This document shows positions 1-6,269 of a stretch of DNA of 7,018 bases, piece by piece (the stretch's first letter is position 1; every line of letters begins with the position of its first letter). Origin of the DNA: Pseudocoprococcus catus (GTDB taxonomy: Bacteria > Bacillota > Clostridia > Lachnospirales > Lachnospiraceae). The DNA lies in assembly GCF_902381825.1 (NCBI RefSeq), contig NZ_LR698973.1:639077-646094 (forward strand), in the 5' to 3' direction. The position numbers and the translations under genes were made by a program. The notes under the pieces were generated by a model. That model made no database searches. It was given only the letters and a program-made list of their open reading frames with translations, and was not told where the DNA came from.

Positions 1-60
1 AAAGGGATACTGTGCGAGTATCTGATGAATGAAGAAGAATTACTTGAGGACATAAGATAA
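1..60 (+). CDS. C-terminal end of an unidentified protein (partial)
   Basis: Frame 1 is open from the window edge and reads 19 codons to a TAA at 58-60. The tail is acidic and looks like a real protein end (…CEYLMNEEELLEDIR). No family can be recognised from so few residues. It runs toward the agrB 3' end, and the hairpin at 172-206 lies between the two convergent genes. It could be a chance open frame. Confidence 0.4.
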   Translation, partial: KGILCEYLMNEEELLEDIR

Positions 61-171
61 AATACAGAACGTGAGTGAAATAAAATGTATAAAAAAGTAG
101 TAAACAGTTTACTTGAAGTATGAGGCAAGAGGAATCCTGTTTACGGAAGATAAAAGCACTATAATTAAAGA

Positions 172-206
172 GGGAGGATATGACTCATTTGGAATCATAT
201 CCTCCC
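172..206. terminator. Long hairpin between convergent genes, possible bidirectional terminator
   Basis: A perfect 12-bp inverted repeat, GGGAGGATATGA (172-183) and TCATATCCTCCC (195-206), encloses an 11-base loop. It lies 47 bases beyond the agrB stop and 111 bases beyond the stop of the upstream gene, where a shared terminator would be expected. The rightward strand is followed by TGTGTTTTGT and the leftward strand by TCTTTAATTAT, so both T-tracts are interrupted and efficiency is uncertain. The stem itself is too long and perfect to be chance. Confidence 0.65.
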
Positions 207-253
207 TGTGTTTTGTCCTGAAGAAGCAGCAAATCTGAGATATTTGTACCTAA

Positions 254-826
254 TCAGGATGTTTTCATTTTGCTAATGATACATGGTATCTGCAGCGCAG
301 CAGATAAAATAAGTCCCAGTGCAAGGCATACCGCCCAATGACTGAATCCTGTACAGCTAAGAAGCAGAATGATACTGTTATACAATATCATTGCAGCAAT
401 GACAACATGCCGAAAATGTTTCTGCTCATCAAGTGTTGCCGGACGCTGAGGTGACACGATGGGACTGTTGATCATTAGACTAATTGATGCCAGTGCCAGT
501 ACAATATACAGTGCCAGACAAGTTGAAATATGAATTGCCAGATACATAAAGCCAGACAGCAGTGTACAGGAAATGATAAGGCATGTCCGTGCTGTTTTAG
601 CATGGAAGCCACCGCTGAATTTTCGGATAGTCATAAAGGGAAGAATGAGAAGCAGAGCTTCCGGCAGCCTTCCGATACATGCACTAATGATAAATAAAAG
701 AAATAGCGGTGTCCATGCAAATAGAAAACAATATGCAGCATAGACATAAAGCTCACGATCGGCTGGTTGAAGAGTATCTTCGCGAATCAGCCAGTCAATT
801 AAGTGATTTGAAATAGTGGTAATCAT
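254..826 (-). CDS. agrB: AgrB-family peptidase/cyclase for the AgrD pheromone precursor
   Basis: This 190-aa polytopic membrane protein should act as the cysteine endopeptidase that removes the AgrD C-terminal tail and closes the pheromone ring at the membrane. The family signature is clear: R68, the GGFHA stretch at 72-76 with His75, and Cys82. His and Cys are seven residues apart, as in the catalytic pair of staphylococcal AgrB. A proline-containing segment (SPIVSPQRP, 121-129) follows the central hydrophobic stretches, as is usual for the family. About six hydrophobic segments can be seen (roughly 30-50, 54-67, 83-101, 103-119, 141-158, 164-184), and length is normal. The ATG overlaps the agrD stop as ATGA, so translation is probably coupled; no strong separate ribosome site is visible. 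It is transcribed leftward, away from agrC. Confidence 0.95.
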   Translation of the reverse strand: MITTISNHLIDWLIREDTLQPADRELYVYAAYCFLFAWTPLFLLFIISACIGRLPEALLLILPFMTIRKFSGGFHAKTARTCLIISCTLLSGFMYLAIHISTCLALYIVLALASISLMINSPIVSPQRPATLDEQKHFRHVVIAAMILYNSIILLLSCTGFSHWAVCLALGLILSAALQIPCIISKMKTS

Positions 827-987
827 TTTTTCTTCTTAAAAAGATCCTTTTTGAACTGAGTTAAACTTTCTGGAGCCGGGGGTTCATAACCTAGTACAGT
901 TGAATTTGAATGGGCTTCTGAGTGAATGACTATTTTAAGAAAATTGGAAGTTATACTGGCAAAAGAGTGTTGGATATTTTTTTTCAT
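823..987 (-). CDS. agrD: AgrD-like cyclic autoinducer peptide precursor, serine-lactone type
   Basis: This 54-aa gene is too short for usual ORF calling. The start ATG (987-985) has an AGAAGGGA-type ribosome site at about 996-1003 on the leftward strand, and the stop overlaps the agrB ATG. The product has the three-part AgrD plan. Residues 1-25 are a basic, probably amphipathic N-terminal helix. The pheromone follows (AHSNSTVLG, about 25-33). The C-terminal recognition tail is YEPPAPESLTQF (34-45) and then a lysine-rich end. Aligning the E-P-x-x-P block with known AgrD tails puts Ser29 exactly at the ring-closing cysteine, giving a five-residue ring S-T-V-L-G released before Tyr34. There is no cysteine anywhere, so the ring would be an ester (lactone), as described for Staphylococcus intermedius. 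Ring limits and N-terminal trimming are inferred. Confidence 0.9.
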   Translation of the reverse strand: MKKNIQHSFASITSNFLKIVIHSEAHSNSTVLGYEPPAPESLTQFKKDLFKKKK

Positions 988-1018
988 AAAGTTCGTTCCC
1001 TTCTGTTAAGTAAATTAA

Positions 1019-1053
1019 TATTTATTATATTGCAATATCTTATTTATTATATT
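1019..1053 (-). promoter_or_regulatory. Direct-repeat control region of the agrDB operon, candidate AgrA operator/promoter
   Basis: The 13-bp sequence TATTTATTATATT (top strand) occurs exactly at 1019-1031 and 1041-1053, a 22-bp period or about two helical turns. LytTR regulators bind paired direct repeats at about this spacing on one face of the helix. Read leftward, each copy contains TATAAT (1029-1024 and 1051-1046). The copy nearer agrD would put a transcript start about 30 bases before the agrD ATG, but the sequence 17 bp further upstream is not a -35 box. An activator-dependent promoter fits this. The boxes do not match a named AgrA consensus, so AgrA binding is inferred from position and spacing. 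Confidence 0.5.
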
Positions 1054-1199
1054 ACAGTGATTGACAACAAGACGTCCAGAGAATATGGCGGATGGTTGTA
1101 AAAAATGTAAAACTCGTATTAAAAAGGAAACTATAGATAATTAAAGTGAATATAAAAGAAAATTTCTGCAATACATGATTTTGAACAGCGCTTTTGCAG

Positions 1200-1228
1200 T
1201 TGACATATATATTATGAATGAATATAAT
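1200..1228 (+). promoter_or_regulatory. Perfect sigma-A promoter for agrCA
   Basis: TTGACA at 1200-1205 and TATAAT at 1223-1228 are separated by exactly 17 bp, a full consensus match. Transcription would begin near 1235, about 27 bases before the agrC ATG at 1262, leaving room for the ribosome site (GAAAGGAAA, about 1246-1254). A promoter this strong suggests constitutive expression of the sensor and regulator. It also rules out the upstream in-frame ATG codons at 1175 and 1214 as agrC starts. Confidence 0.85.
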
Positions 1229-1261
1229 TTGAAAATAACAGGTGTGAAAGGAAATATTGAG

Positions 1262-2572
1262 ATGATTGACATTATAGATATAGGAATCAATTATATCATT
1301 GAAATGACTGTTGTATGGCAATATTTTCGGAGTTTTTATAGTGCGAAGCGTTCAAAACAGACAGAGCATGTATTTATGATAAGTGCATATGTTATTTTGT
1401 TTGGACTGTTTTGGCTACGGATATTATGGTTAAATGTTGTTGATTTTTTGATAATCAATTGTTTTTTATGTTTCTATTTATTTTCAAGACGGGTATCATC
1501 ATCGGTTTTTCATGGCTTGATTTTAACTGGAACAATGGTTGTCACAGAATTGATTGTAGAATTAATCGGTATGAAGGCGTTAAATGGATTTCTTGTATTT
1601 ATGGAGCATCCGTTGACCTATGCAATGATTAATATAAGCAGTCGGATGGTATTTTTTTTGATTATACGAATTATCATTATGAATTTTGCTCCAAAGAAGG
1701 AAAAAATAGATGTAAAAAGTGGTTTTGCAGTTTTAATTGGTATCATACCAATTGTATCAATTTGGTTTACAATTGTGATTATCATGATTTGCGTAGACAG
1801 TCCTATTGATAACTTAATGAGTAGTATGCTATTGACAAGTGCTATACTTCTGCTTGTTATGAATTTTGTTGTGTTCTGGGCCTATGATTCCAATCAGAAA
1901 TTTATGCGAAATTATTTGATGATGCAGTCCAATCTGAGAGAGCAGCAGGCAGAAGCGGAGTATTATCGCAGATTGGCGGAGCAGACAGAGAATCAGAAGA
2001 TTTTAATTCATGATATCAAGAATCATCTGCAGACGATTGCAGGTTTGAGTGAAGATGGTGGAGAATCGAAGATTCATGAATATGTGCAGCAATTAATGGA
2101 GATGCCGGAGATGAAATCTTCGGTGACTTATTGTAGTCAGCCGGTGCTGAATGTGATTCTGGGACAATATCAGGAGATTTGTAAGAAGAAGAGCATTCAG
2201 TTTGGGGTTGACATCCGAAAGGATAGTGTAGATTATATAACCGTGGATGATTTAACAGCTCTGTTTGGCAATCTTCTGAAAAATGCTGTAGAAGCTGCAG
2301 CAGGTGTGTCAGAAGCTTATATAGATGTGACGGTGAATTATAATTATAAGTCAAAGCAGACATTTATATCTGTAGAAAATTCGGTACTGTATCCACCGGT
2401 GTTTGATGGAGATGGCGGACTTATTTCACGGAAGAATGATGGCAAGTTGCATGGGGTAGGAATAAAGAGTATTCAGCGTGCGGCCGAACATTATCAGGGA
2501 GAAGTAAGTTATCATTATGATAAAGAAGCGAAATGTTTTCATATGATGGTTTTGCTGACGAATAACAAGTGA
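1262..2572 (+). CDS. agrC: AgrC-like GHKL sensor histidine kinase for the cyclic peptide
   Basis: This 436-aa membrane kinase should bind the extracellular AgrD-derived peptide and phosphorylate AgrA. The N-terminal half has six or seven hydrophobic segments (about 2-22, 37-57, 59-76, 83-105, 115-140, 153-177, 185-207). A short charged, probably coiled linker follows (about 215-245). The dimerization box HDIKNHLQTI carries the phospho-acceptor His250. The GHKL ATPase domain shows its N-box (GNLLKNAVEA, Asn337 and Asn341) and G-box (HGVGIKSI, about 397-404). These are the hallmarks of the AgrC/HPK10 group. The frame is open back to an ATG at 1175, but the ATG at 1262 is chosen because it has a ribosome site and follows a consensus promoter that overlaps the longer version. 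The stop lies 17 bases before the agrA ATG. Confidence 0.93.
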   Translation: MIDIIDIGINYIIEMTVVWQYFRSFYSAKRSKQTEHVFMISAYVILFGLFWLRILWLNVVDFLIINCFLCFYLFSRRVSSSVFHGLILTGTMVVTELIVELIGMKALNGFLVFMEHPLTYAMINISSRMVFFLIIRIIIMNFAPKKEKIDVKSGFAVLIGIIPIVSIWFTIVIIMICVDSPIDNLMSSMLLTSAILLLVMNFVVFWAYDSNQKFMRNYLMMQSNLREQQAEAEYYRRLAEQTENQKILIHDIKNHLQTIAGLSEDGGESKIHEYVQQLMEMPEMKSSVTYCSQPVLNVILGQYQEICKKKSIQFGVDIRKDSVDYITVDDLTALFGNLLKNAVEAAAGVSEAYIDVTVNYNYKSKQTFISVENSVLYPPVFDGDGGLISRKNDGKLHGVGIKSIQRAAEHYQGEVSYHYDKEAKCFHMMVLLTNNK

Positions 2573-2589
2573 TGGGGTGGAGAATAGAA

Positions 2590-3294
2590 ATGAGAATTGC
2601 TGTATGTGATGATGATCAGAACTTTTGTAAAGAAATGCTGAAGTATCTTCAAGGTTATTTTAAAGAGAAGAAATTGAGGCAGCCGGAATATGTTTGCTTT
2701 TCCAGTGGAGAAGCAATGATGAAAGCCGGAGGAATATTTGATATGGCTTTCCTGGATGTGGAAATGGATGGCATCAGTGGGATTCATGCCGGTGAGTATT
2801 TGAAAAAGAAGAATGATAAAATTTTCATTTTTATTGTAACTTCTTTTCCAGAGTATCTGGATGAAGCCATGTCGTTCAGGGTTTTCAGATATTTGTCTAA
2901 GCCACTGGATAAGGCCAGACTATATCGGAATCTGGAAGCAGCGCTGAAGATTTATATGGCATCCGACCGAAAAGTAGTCGTAGAGACAAAAGCAGGTGTG
3001 TATAGTGTTGTAGCAGAAAAAATCGTGATGGTGGAGGCTGTCAATCGGAAGGTAATCTTGTATACATTAAAACGTGAATTTGAATGTGTTCATCCAATTA
3101 AATATTGGGCGGAACAACTAACAGATAAATGCTTTTGTCGGCCACATCGGAGTTTTATTGTGAATCTGAAATATGTACAGAAATTTGATAACCATCTTAT
3201 TTCTCTGGCTGGTGACAGAGTGGCTTATTTGACAAGACGAAAATACAAAGAATTTAAAGATGCGTATTTGTTTTACTTAGAGAGTGAAAAATAA
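2590..3294 (+). CDS. agrA: AgrA-like LytTR response regulator
   Basis: This 234-aa cytoplasmic regulator starts with MRIAVCDDDQ, giving the receiver acidic pocket Asp7-Asp9. The phospho-acceptor is Asp56 in FLDVEMDG, with Thr84 (IVTSF) and Lys104 (SKPLDK) completing the receiver site. Residues about 130-230 form a LytTR DNA-binding domain, with the typical CFCRPHRSFIVNLKYV stretch near 181-196. It should be phosphorylated by the adjacent AgrC and bind paired direct repeats, possibly those before agrD. The frame is open to a GTG at 2569 and an ATG at 2572 overlapping the agrC stop. The ATG at 2590 is preferred because GGAG lies seven bases before it and the protein then starts directly at the first receiver strand. 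Confidence 0.95.
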   Translation: MRIAVCDDDQNFCKEMLKYLQGYFKEKKLRQPEYVCFSSGEAMMKAGGIFDMAFLDVEMDGISGIHAGEYLKKKNDKIFIFIVTSFPEYLDEAMSFRVFRYLSKPLDKARLYRNLEAALKIYMASDRKVVVETKAGVYSVVAEKIVMVEAVNRKVILYTLKREFECVHPIKYWAEQLTDKCFCRPHRSFIVNLKYVQKFDNHLISLAGDRVAYLTRRKYKEFKDAYLFYLESEK

Positions 3295-3416
3295 TAATCT
3301 AATAGAAGCGGATTAAAGCACTGCTGTTTTATTGGAAGACAGAATGAGTTTTATATAATCCATTAGATTTCAAGAAGACAGTAGTTCTTTTAAAATTGAC
3401 CAAAAATAGCTGAAAA

Positions 3417-3612
3417 ATGTCGTTTGATTCATATAGTATTGCTAAAAATGTTGCTTTGAAGTATATTGATGGAAAGAAAATCTTATTTGGATTATGCTGG
3501 ATGGTTAAGCGGACAGGGAAAAGCAGGAACAACATATACCTTATGTGCACGTTTGGATAATCTTTTCCGTAGTGGTTATGGCTATACACAGGGTGCGTGG
3601 AATTCTAACTAG
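3417..3612 (+). pseudogene. Small frameshifted gene, Gly/Tyr/Trp-rich C-terminus, family not recognised
   Basis: A frame starting at the ATG at 3417 reads MSFDSYSIAKNVALKYIDGKK and then becomes unconvincing. A second frame, open from 3460 and containing an ATG at 3469, carries a coherent end: SYLDYAGWLSGQGKAG at its start, RLDNLFRSGYGYTQGAWNSN at its end, and a TAG at 3610-3612. Removing one A from the AAAA run at 3477-3480 would join the halves as …YIDGKKSYLDYAG…, a product of about 64 aa. The strong terminator at 3644 follows at a natural distance. No ribosome site is evident at either ATG. It may be a decayed gene, a sequencing error in a homopolymer, or two unrelated chance frames. A small secreted or bacteriocin-like peptide is possible but unproven. 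Confidence 0.45.
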
Positions 3613-3643
3613 TTTCTATTCAAATCAAATAATTAGAGGTCGG

Positions 3644-3677
3644 CAACCAGGTCGTTTTTCGACCTGGTTGTTTTTTT
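3644..3677 (+). terminator. Rho-independent terminator
   Basis: A perfect 11-bp stem, CAACCAGGTCG (3644-3654) and CGACCTGGTTG (3660-3670), with a T5 loop is followed by seven T (3671-3677). This is textbook form for rightward transcription. It lies 31 bases past the stop of the broken small gene and ends 19 bases before the lipoprotein ATG. It closes the agrCA-side transcript or acts as an attenuator for the lipoprotein gene. Confidence 0.93.
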
Positions 3678-3696
3678 AATGATGAGGATAAATATT

Positions 3697-4701
3697 ATGA
3701 ACAGAAAAATCATAGGAATTTTGGGATTAGTAGGTTTAGTGCTGACAGGCTGTGCGGCACCAGAAGTTGAAACAGAGCAAACAATGATGGGTTCTTACAG
3801 CTCAGATGAAATTATGCAAGATAATGGCCGAAAAATAGAAAAGCATTTTCAAAATGAAGGAGAAGATGGTGTGCTTGATATAAATGCTGTTGTGGATATT
3901 CCGGATATATCGTTGAAAGAAGGCGTTATACAAAGTAAAGAATGGGATATTTCCATGTTGGAAAATGTGCTGTGTCCAGGGACAGATATGATTTTAGAGC
4001 AGAACAGTCAAAGCGACTATACACGTTATATTGGTGGATCTGCTTATAATGATTTGGATTATGATATATATTTTGAAATTTCAAAATTAGATAATTCATT
4101 GACGTATTGTAATTATAAGTTAGATGATTATTTTGTTAATGAGGAGTTTGAATTAGTAAAGGAGACTGAATGGACAGAATCAGAGCAAAATTTTGTAAAG
4201 AAAATGGAAGAAAATAGTTTAGACTTGTATTCGAAATTGGGTATAGAAGCGGAAGTTGCAAATACAGATTTAACAGTTTCAAATGAAAAACAGTATTGCA
4301 GTGTAAAAATGTTAAGAACTTTAGATGGGTGTTCCTGGCTGGATGCAGGCGGAGAGCCTGTTTGTGATACGATACAAATAGCAGAACCGGGGATTAATGT
4401 TTTGTCAGTAGCAGAACAATATACGACAAAGGATGTTAAAGAGGCAAGCGTATTATCTATTGATGAAATCATGCAGATTATTGATGATGGGGTAAAGAAC
4501 GGAAATATTCACACATATATAATGGAAGAAAAAGGCTTTGATTATACAATACAATCCATACGGATGGGATATATGACACAAATAGAAGATGGAGCAATGC
4601 ACTTTTTCCCAGTATGGTATTTTCAATGTAAATTGGGTGAAAAAGGTATTACATTACTGGCTCTGGATGCAAGAAATGGTGCTGTTATTTATATGGGATA
4701 A
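3697..4701 (+). CDS. Secreted lipoprotein of unknown function
   Basis: This 334-aa protein begins with a short basic N-region, a hydrophobic core and the lipobox L-T-G-C with Cys19, so it should be cleaved by signal peptidase II and anchored to the outer face of the membrane. The mature part is acidic with no enzyme motif that I recognise. The C-terminus (FFPVWYFQCK … LLALDARNGAVIYMG) resembles the strand pattern ending PepSY- or YycI-like domains. Such lipoproteins often sit beside ABC-2 permeases in Clostridia, and a permease gene does follow 18 bases after the stop. The DUF6034-type family is one possibility, offered from memory only. The ATG at 3697 has GAGGA eight bases upstream and a proper signal start; upstream ATGs at 3679 and 3682 lack a ribosome site. 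No separate promoter is evident between the terminator and this start. Confidence 0.8.
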   Translation: MNRKIIGILGLVGLVLTGCAAPEVETEQTMMGSYSSDEIMQDNGRKIEKHFQNEGEDGVLDINAVVDIPDISLKEGVIQSKEWDISMLENVLCPGTDMILEQNSQSDYTRYIGGSAYNDLDYDIYFEISKLDNSLTYCNYKLDDYFVNEEFELVKETEWTESEQNFVKKMEENSLDLYSKLGIEAEVANTDLTVSNEKQYCSVKMLRTLDGCSWLDAGGEPVCDTIQIAEPGINVLSVAEQYTTKDVKEASVLSIDEIMQIIDDGVKNGNIHTYIMEEKGFDYTIQSIRMGYMTQIEDGAMHFFPVWYFQCKLGEKGITLLALDARNGAVIYMG

Positions 4702-4719
4702 AGAAGGATATAATAAACG

Positions 4720-5148
4720 ATGAAAAGAATAATGTTAAAAAGATCAATATTAAATATCCGAATGCTGTTTGTTATTGTTACCAATTTTATTATCTTGTTT
4801 GTAAGTTTATTTGAATATGGAATTATAACAGTGGATGGGAAGACTCCGGGCACTACATATGATATTTTGACTATGTATACAATTCCCTTTGCAATTTCTT
4901 CATTTATTATATTTGCAGGGATATTTCCGGGGCTGCCATATGCGTTTAGTTATTTAGAAGAACGTAATAGTGGATATTTGAAGTATATTCGGACAAGAAT
5001 TAATATAGGAAAGTATGCAAAATATAAAGTGCTTTTTAGTGGATTGTCAGGTGGATTATCTGTTATGATTCCTGGGGTTATGATTTTTGCAGTTATTTGT
5101 TTGATTGGGCGAAAAGTCATTCCTGGTGATAATGCTCATGTGCGATAA
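4720..5148 (+). pseudogene. ABC-2 type transporter permease, apparently truncated
   Basis: The reading frame gives a 142-aa membrane protein with an AAGAAGGA ribosome site (4701-4708) before the ATG. Hydrophobic segments lie at about 14-35, 50-76 and 108-129, with a charged cytoplasmic stretch between the last two (SYLEERNSGYLKYIRTR, 78-94). This layout and the LPYAFSYLEER-type stretch resemble the N-terminal half of ABC-2 permeases from bacteriocin or drug export systems, which usually have about 230-260 residues and six helices. The frame stops after about three, ending IPGDNAHVR, and I saw no continuation in the following 119 bases. No ATPase gene is in the window. It is co-oriented with the lipoprotein gene and probably in its operon. 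The likeliest explanation is 3' truncation by recombination near 5130-5150; a naturally short protein is less likely. Confidence 0.6.
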
Positions 5149-5199
5149 AGTAACACACAAGAAATTGATAGACAGCAACTTGCTATTCCGTAAAATTAG

Positions 5200-5228
5200 T
5201 AGAAATTTATTGTCGAAAATGATACAAT
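5200..5228 (+). promoter_or_regulatory. Extended -10 promoter for the CPBP protease gene
   Basis: TGATACAAT at 5220-5228 is an extended -10 element (TACAAT at 5223-5228). A weak -35, TAGAAA, lies at 5200-5205 with a 17-bp spacer. The transcript would start near 5235, with GAGGAGG at 5253-5259 serving the TTG start at 5268. It gives the protease gene expression independent of the permease operon. Confidence 0.55.
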
Positions 5229-5267
5229 ATAACAGCAAAAAGATATTTTTTTGAGGAGGAACCATCA

Positions 5268-6119
5268 TTGAATCAAACACAATATAATTTTTCGACATCG
5301 AAAACACTTGTAAATATCCTTGTTTACTTTCTGTTATTTTTGGCAGGAGATTTATTTAGCAGTATTTCTTTTGATTTGCTTTTTTCGTTTGTGGAACTTC
5401 CGAGCAATGCACTATATGTAATTCTAAGAATGTTGGGGGCTTTATTACTAACCGCTTTCCTTTTTTGGCTTTATACAACAAAAGGACTCCACTTGAAAAT
5501 GAAAGATTTTGGTATTACACCGAACATAAAAAAATGGGGTGTTCTAATATCTGTTTTTCTTCCAGTATTCGTTACAGCTATTTTTGCAATGATTGGTAAA
5601 TTTGAAGTCAACTCTTTTTCGGCGGGTGAAATATGTTTAATTATAATAGCTTCCATGCTTATAGCACTAAAGTCGGGAATAACAGAGGAAATGTTGTTTC
5701 GTGGGTATATTATGAAATTATTGGAGAGCAGATGGAATAAATATATAGCAATTTTAATTCCATCGTTTCTTTTCAGTTTAGTACACATTCCCTCAATGGA
5801 AACCTTTACTGTTAGCGGTGTTCTGCTTTTAATCATTAGCGGTACAGTAGTAGGAATCATGTTTTCTCTTGTTTCCTACAAAGGAAAATCCATAAGTAAT
5901 AGTGCCTTATTACACGCCGCATGGAACTTTATTATGATAACAGATATTCTCCATATTACGACAGCGCAAGGAACTTATGGAAGTCCGATTTTTTCGATAA
6001 TAATATCTTCAGATAATGTTTTCCTTACAGGAGCAGGGTTTGGAATAGAAGCATCTATAATCGCAATTATTGGATATATTCTTGTTTGTAGGTTTGTGCT
6101 GATTCCGAAGAAAAAGTAA
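5268..6119 (+). CDS. CPBP-family intramembrane glutamic endopeptidase
   Basis: This 283-aa polytopic protein carries the three CPBP (ABI/CAAX-type) motifs: EEMLFRG with Glu140, Glu141 and Arg145; FSLVHIP with His173; and LLHAAWN with His216 and Asn220. All expected active-site residues are present, so it is probably active within the membrane. Eight or so hydrophobic segments cover most of the chain and length is normal. In Gram-positive bacteria the family includes bacteriocin maturation and self-immunity proteins; the substrate here cannot be told. The start is TTG at 5268, eight bases after a strong GAGGAGG. The gene lies between the cut permease and the GC-rich mobile-element DNA, has its own likely promoter, and may be element cargo. 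An imperfect AT-rich inverted repeat (6123-6145) follows the stop but lacks a T-tract. Confidence 0.9.
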   Translation: MNQTQYNFSTSKTLVNILVYFLLFLAGDLFSSISFDLLFSFVELPSNALYVILRMLGALLLTAFLFWLYTTKGLHLKMKDFGITPNIKKWGVLISVFLPVFVTAIFAMIGKFEVNSFSAGEICLIIIASMLIALKSGITEEMLFRGYIMKLLESRWNKYIAILIPSFLFSLVHIPSMETFTVSGVLLLIISGTVVGIMFSLVSYKGKSISNSALLHAAWNFIMITDILHITTAQGTYGSPIFSIIISSDNVFLTGAGFGIEASIIAIIGYILVCRFVLIPKKK

Positions 6120-6162
6120 AGACTATTCAATTCAATAATTGATAGCAAATCCAGCCGAGCCA

Positions 6163-6199
6163 GTCAACGGCAAGTAAATGGGCTTCGCCCACCGTTGAC
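6163..6199. repeat. Nested inverted repeat at the GC-rich boundary
   Basis: GTCAACGG (6163-6170) pairs perfectly with CCGTTGAC (6192-6199), and the interval holds a second perfect hairpin, TGGGC-TTC-GCCCA (6179-6191). No T-tract follows, so it is not a simple terminator. It lies where AT-rich cargo gives way to GC-rich element DNA. A protein-binding or structured RNA/DNA element of the mobile element is likely; its function is not visible. Confidence 0.6.
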
Positions 6200-6230
6200 A
6201 GCCCCGCCTATCTTTGCAAATGTGCAGTCA

Positions 6231-6269
6231 AAAAGAGGACGATAGCCCAAAGTGCTACCGCCCTCTTTT
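6231..6269 (-). terminator. Terminator for leftward transcription
   Basis: Arms 6235-6246 and 6254-6265 form a 12-bp stem around a 7-base loop, extended by four A/T pairs. Read leftward, the two non-Watson-Crick positions are G·U wobbles and the stem is followed by TTTTT; read rightward they are A·C mismatches. The structure therefore favours leftward RNA. It overlaps the stop codon of the small leftward ORF at 6268-6504, as expected if that region is transcribed. Confidence 0.65.

Noticed and set aside
100..112. Small palindrome GTAAACAGTTTAC as an operator
   Set aside because: Arms of only five bases in AT-rich intergenic DNA, with no promoter or gene start nearby to give it meaning.
1061..1089. 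A second TTGACA (1061-1066) as a rightward agrC promoter
   Set aside because: The -10 position at 17 bp is TATGGC, a poor match, and a full consensus promoter lies closer to the gene.
1175..1261. N-terminal extension of AgrC from the ATG at 1175 or 1214
   Set aside because: It overlaps a perfect promoter (1200-1228) whose transcript would begin after both codons; neither has a ribosome site, and the ATG at 1262 does.
1052..1321. Leftward 89-aa frame across the agr intergenic region
   Set aside because: It covers the promoters of both operons and the agrC 5' end, with low-complexity Phe/Ile/His-rich composition; it is a shadow of AT-rich DNA.
6123..6145. AT-rich inverted repeat after the CPBP gene as a terminator
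   Set aside because: The stem has a bulge and is AT-rich, and the sequence after it (CAAATCC) has no T-tract.
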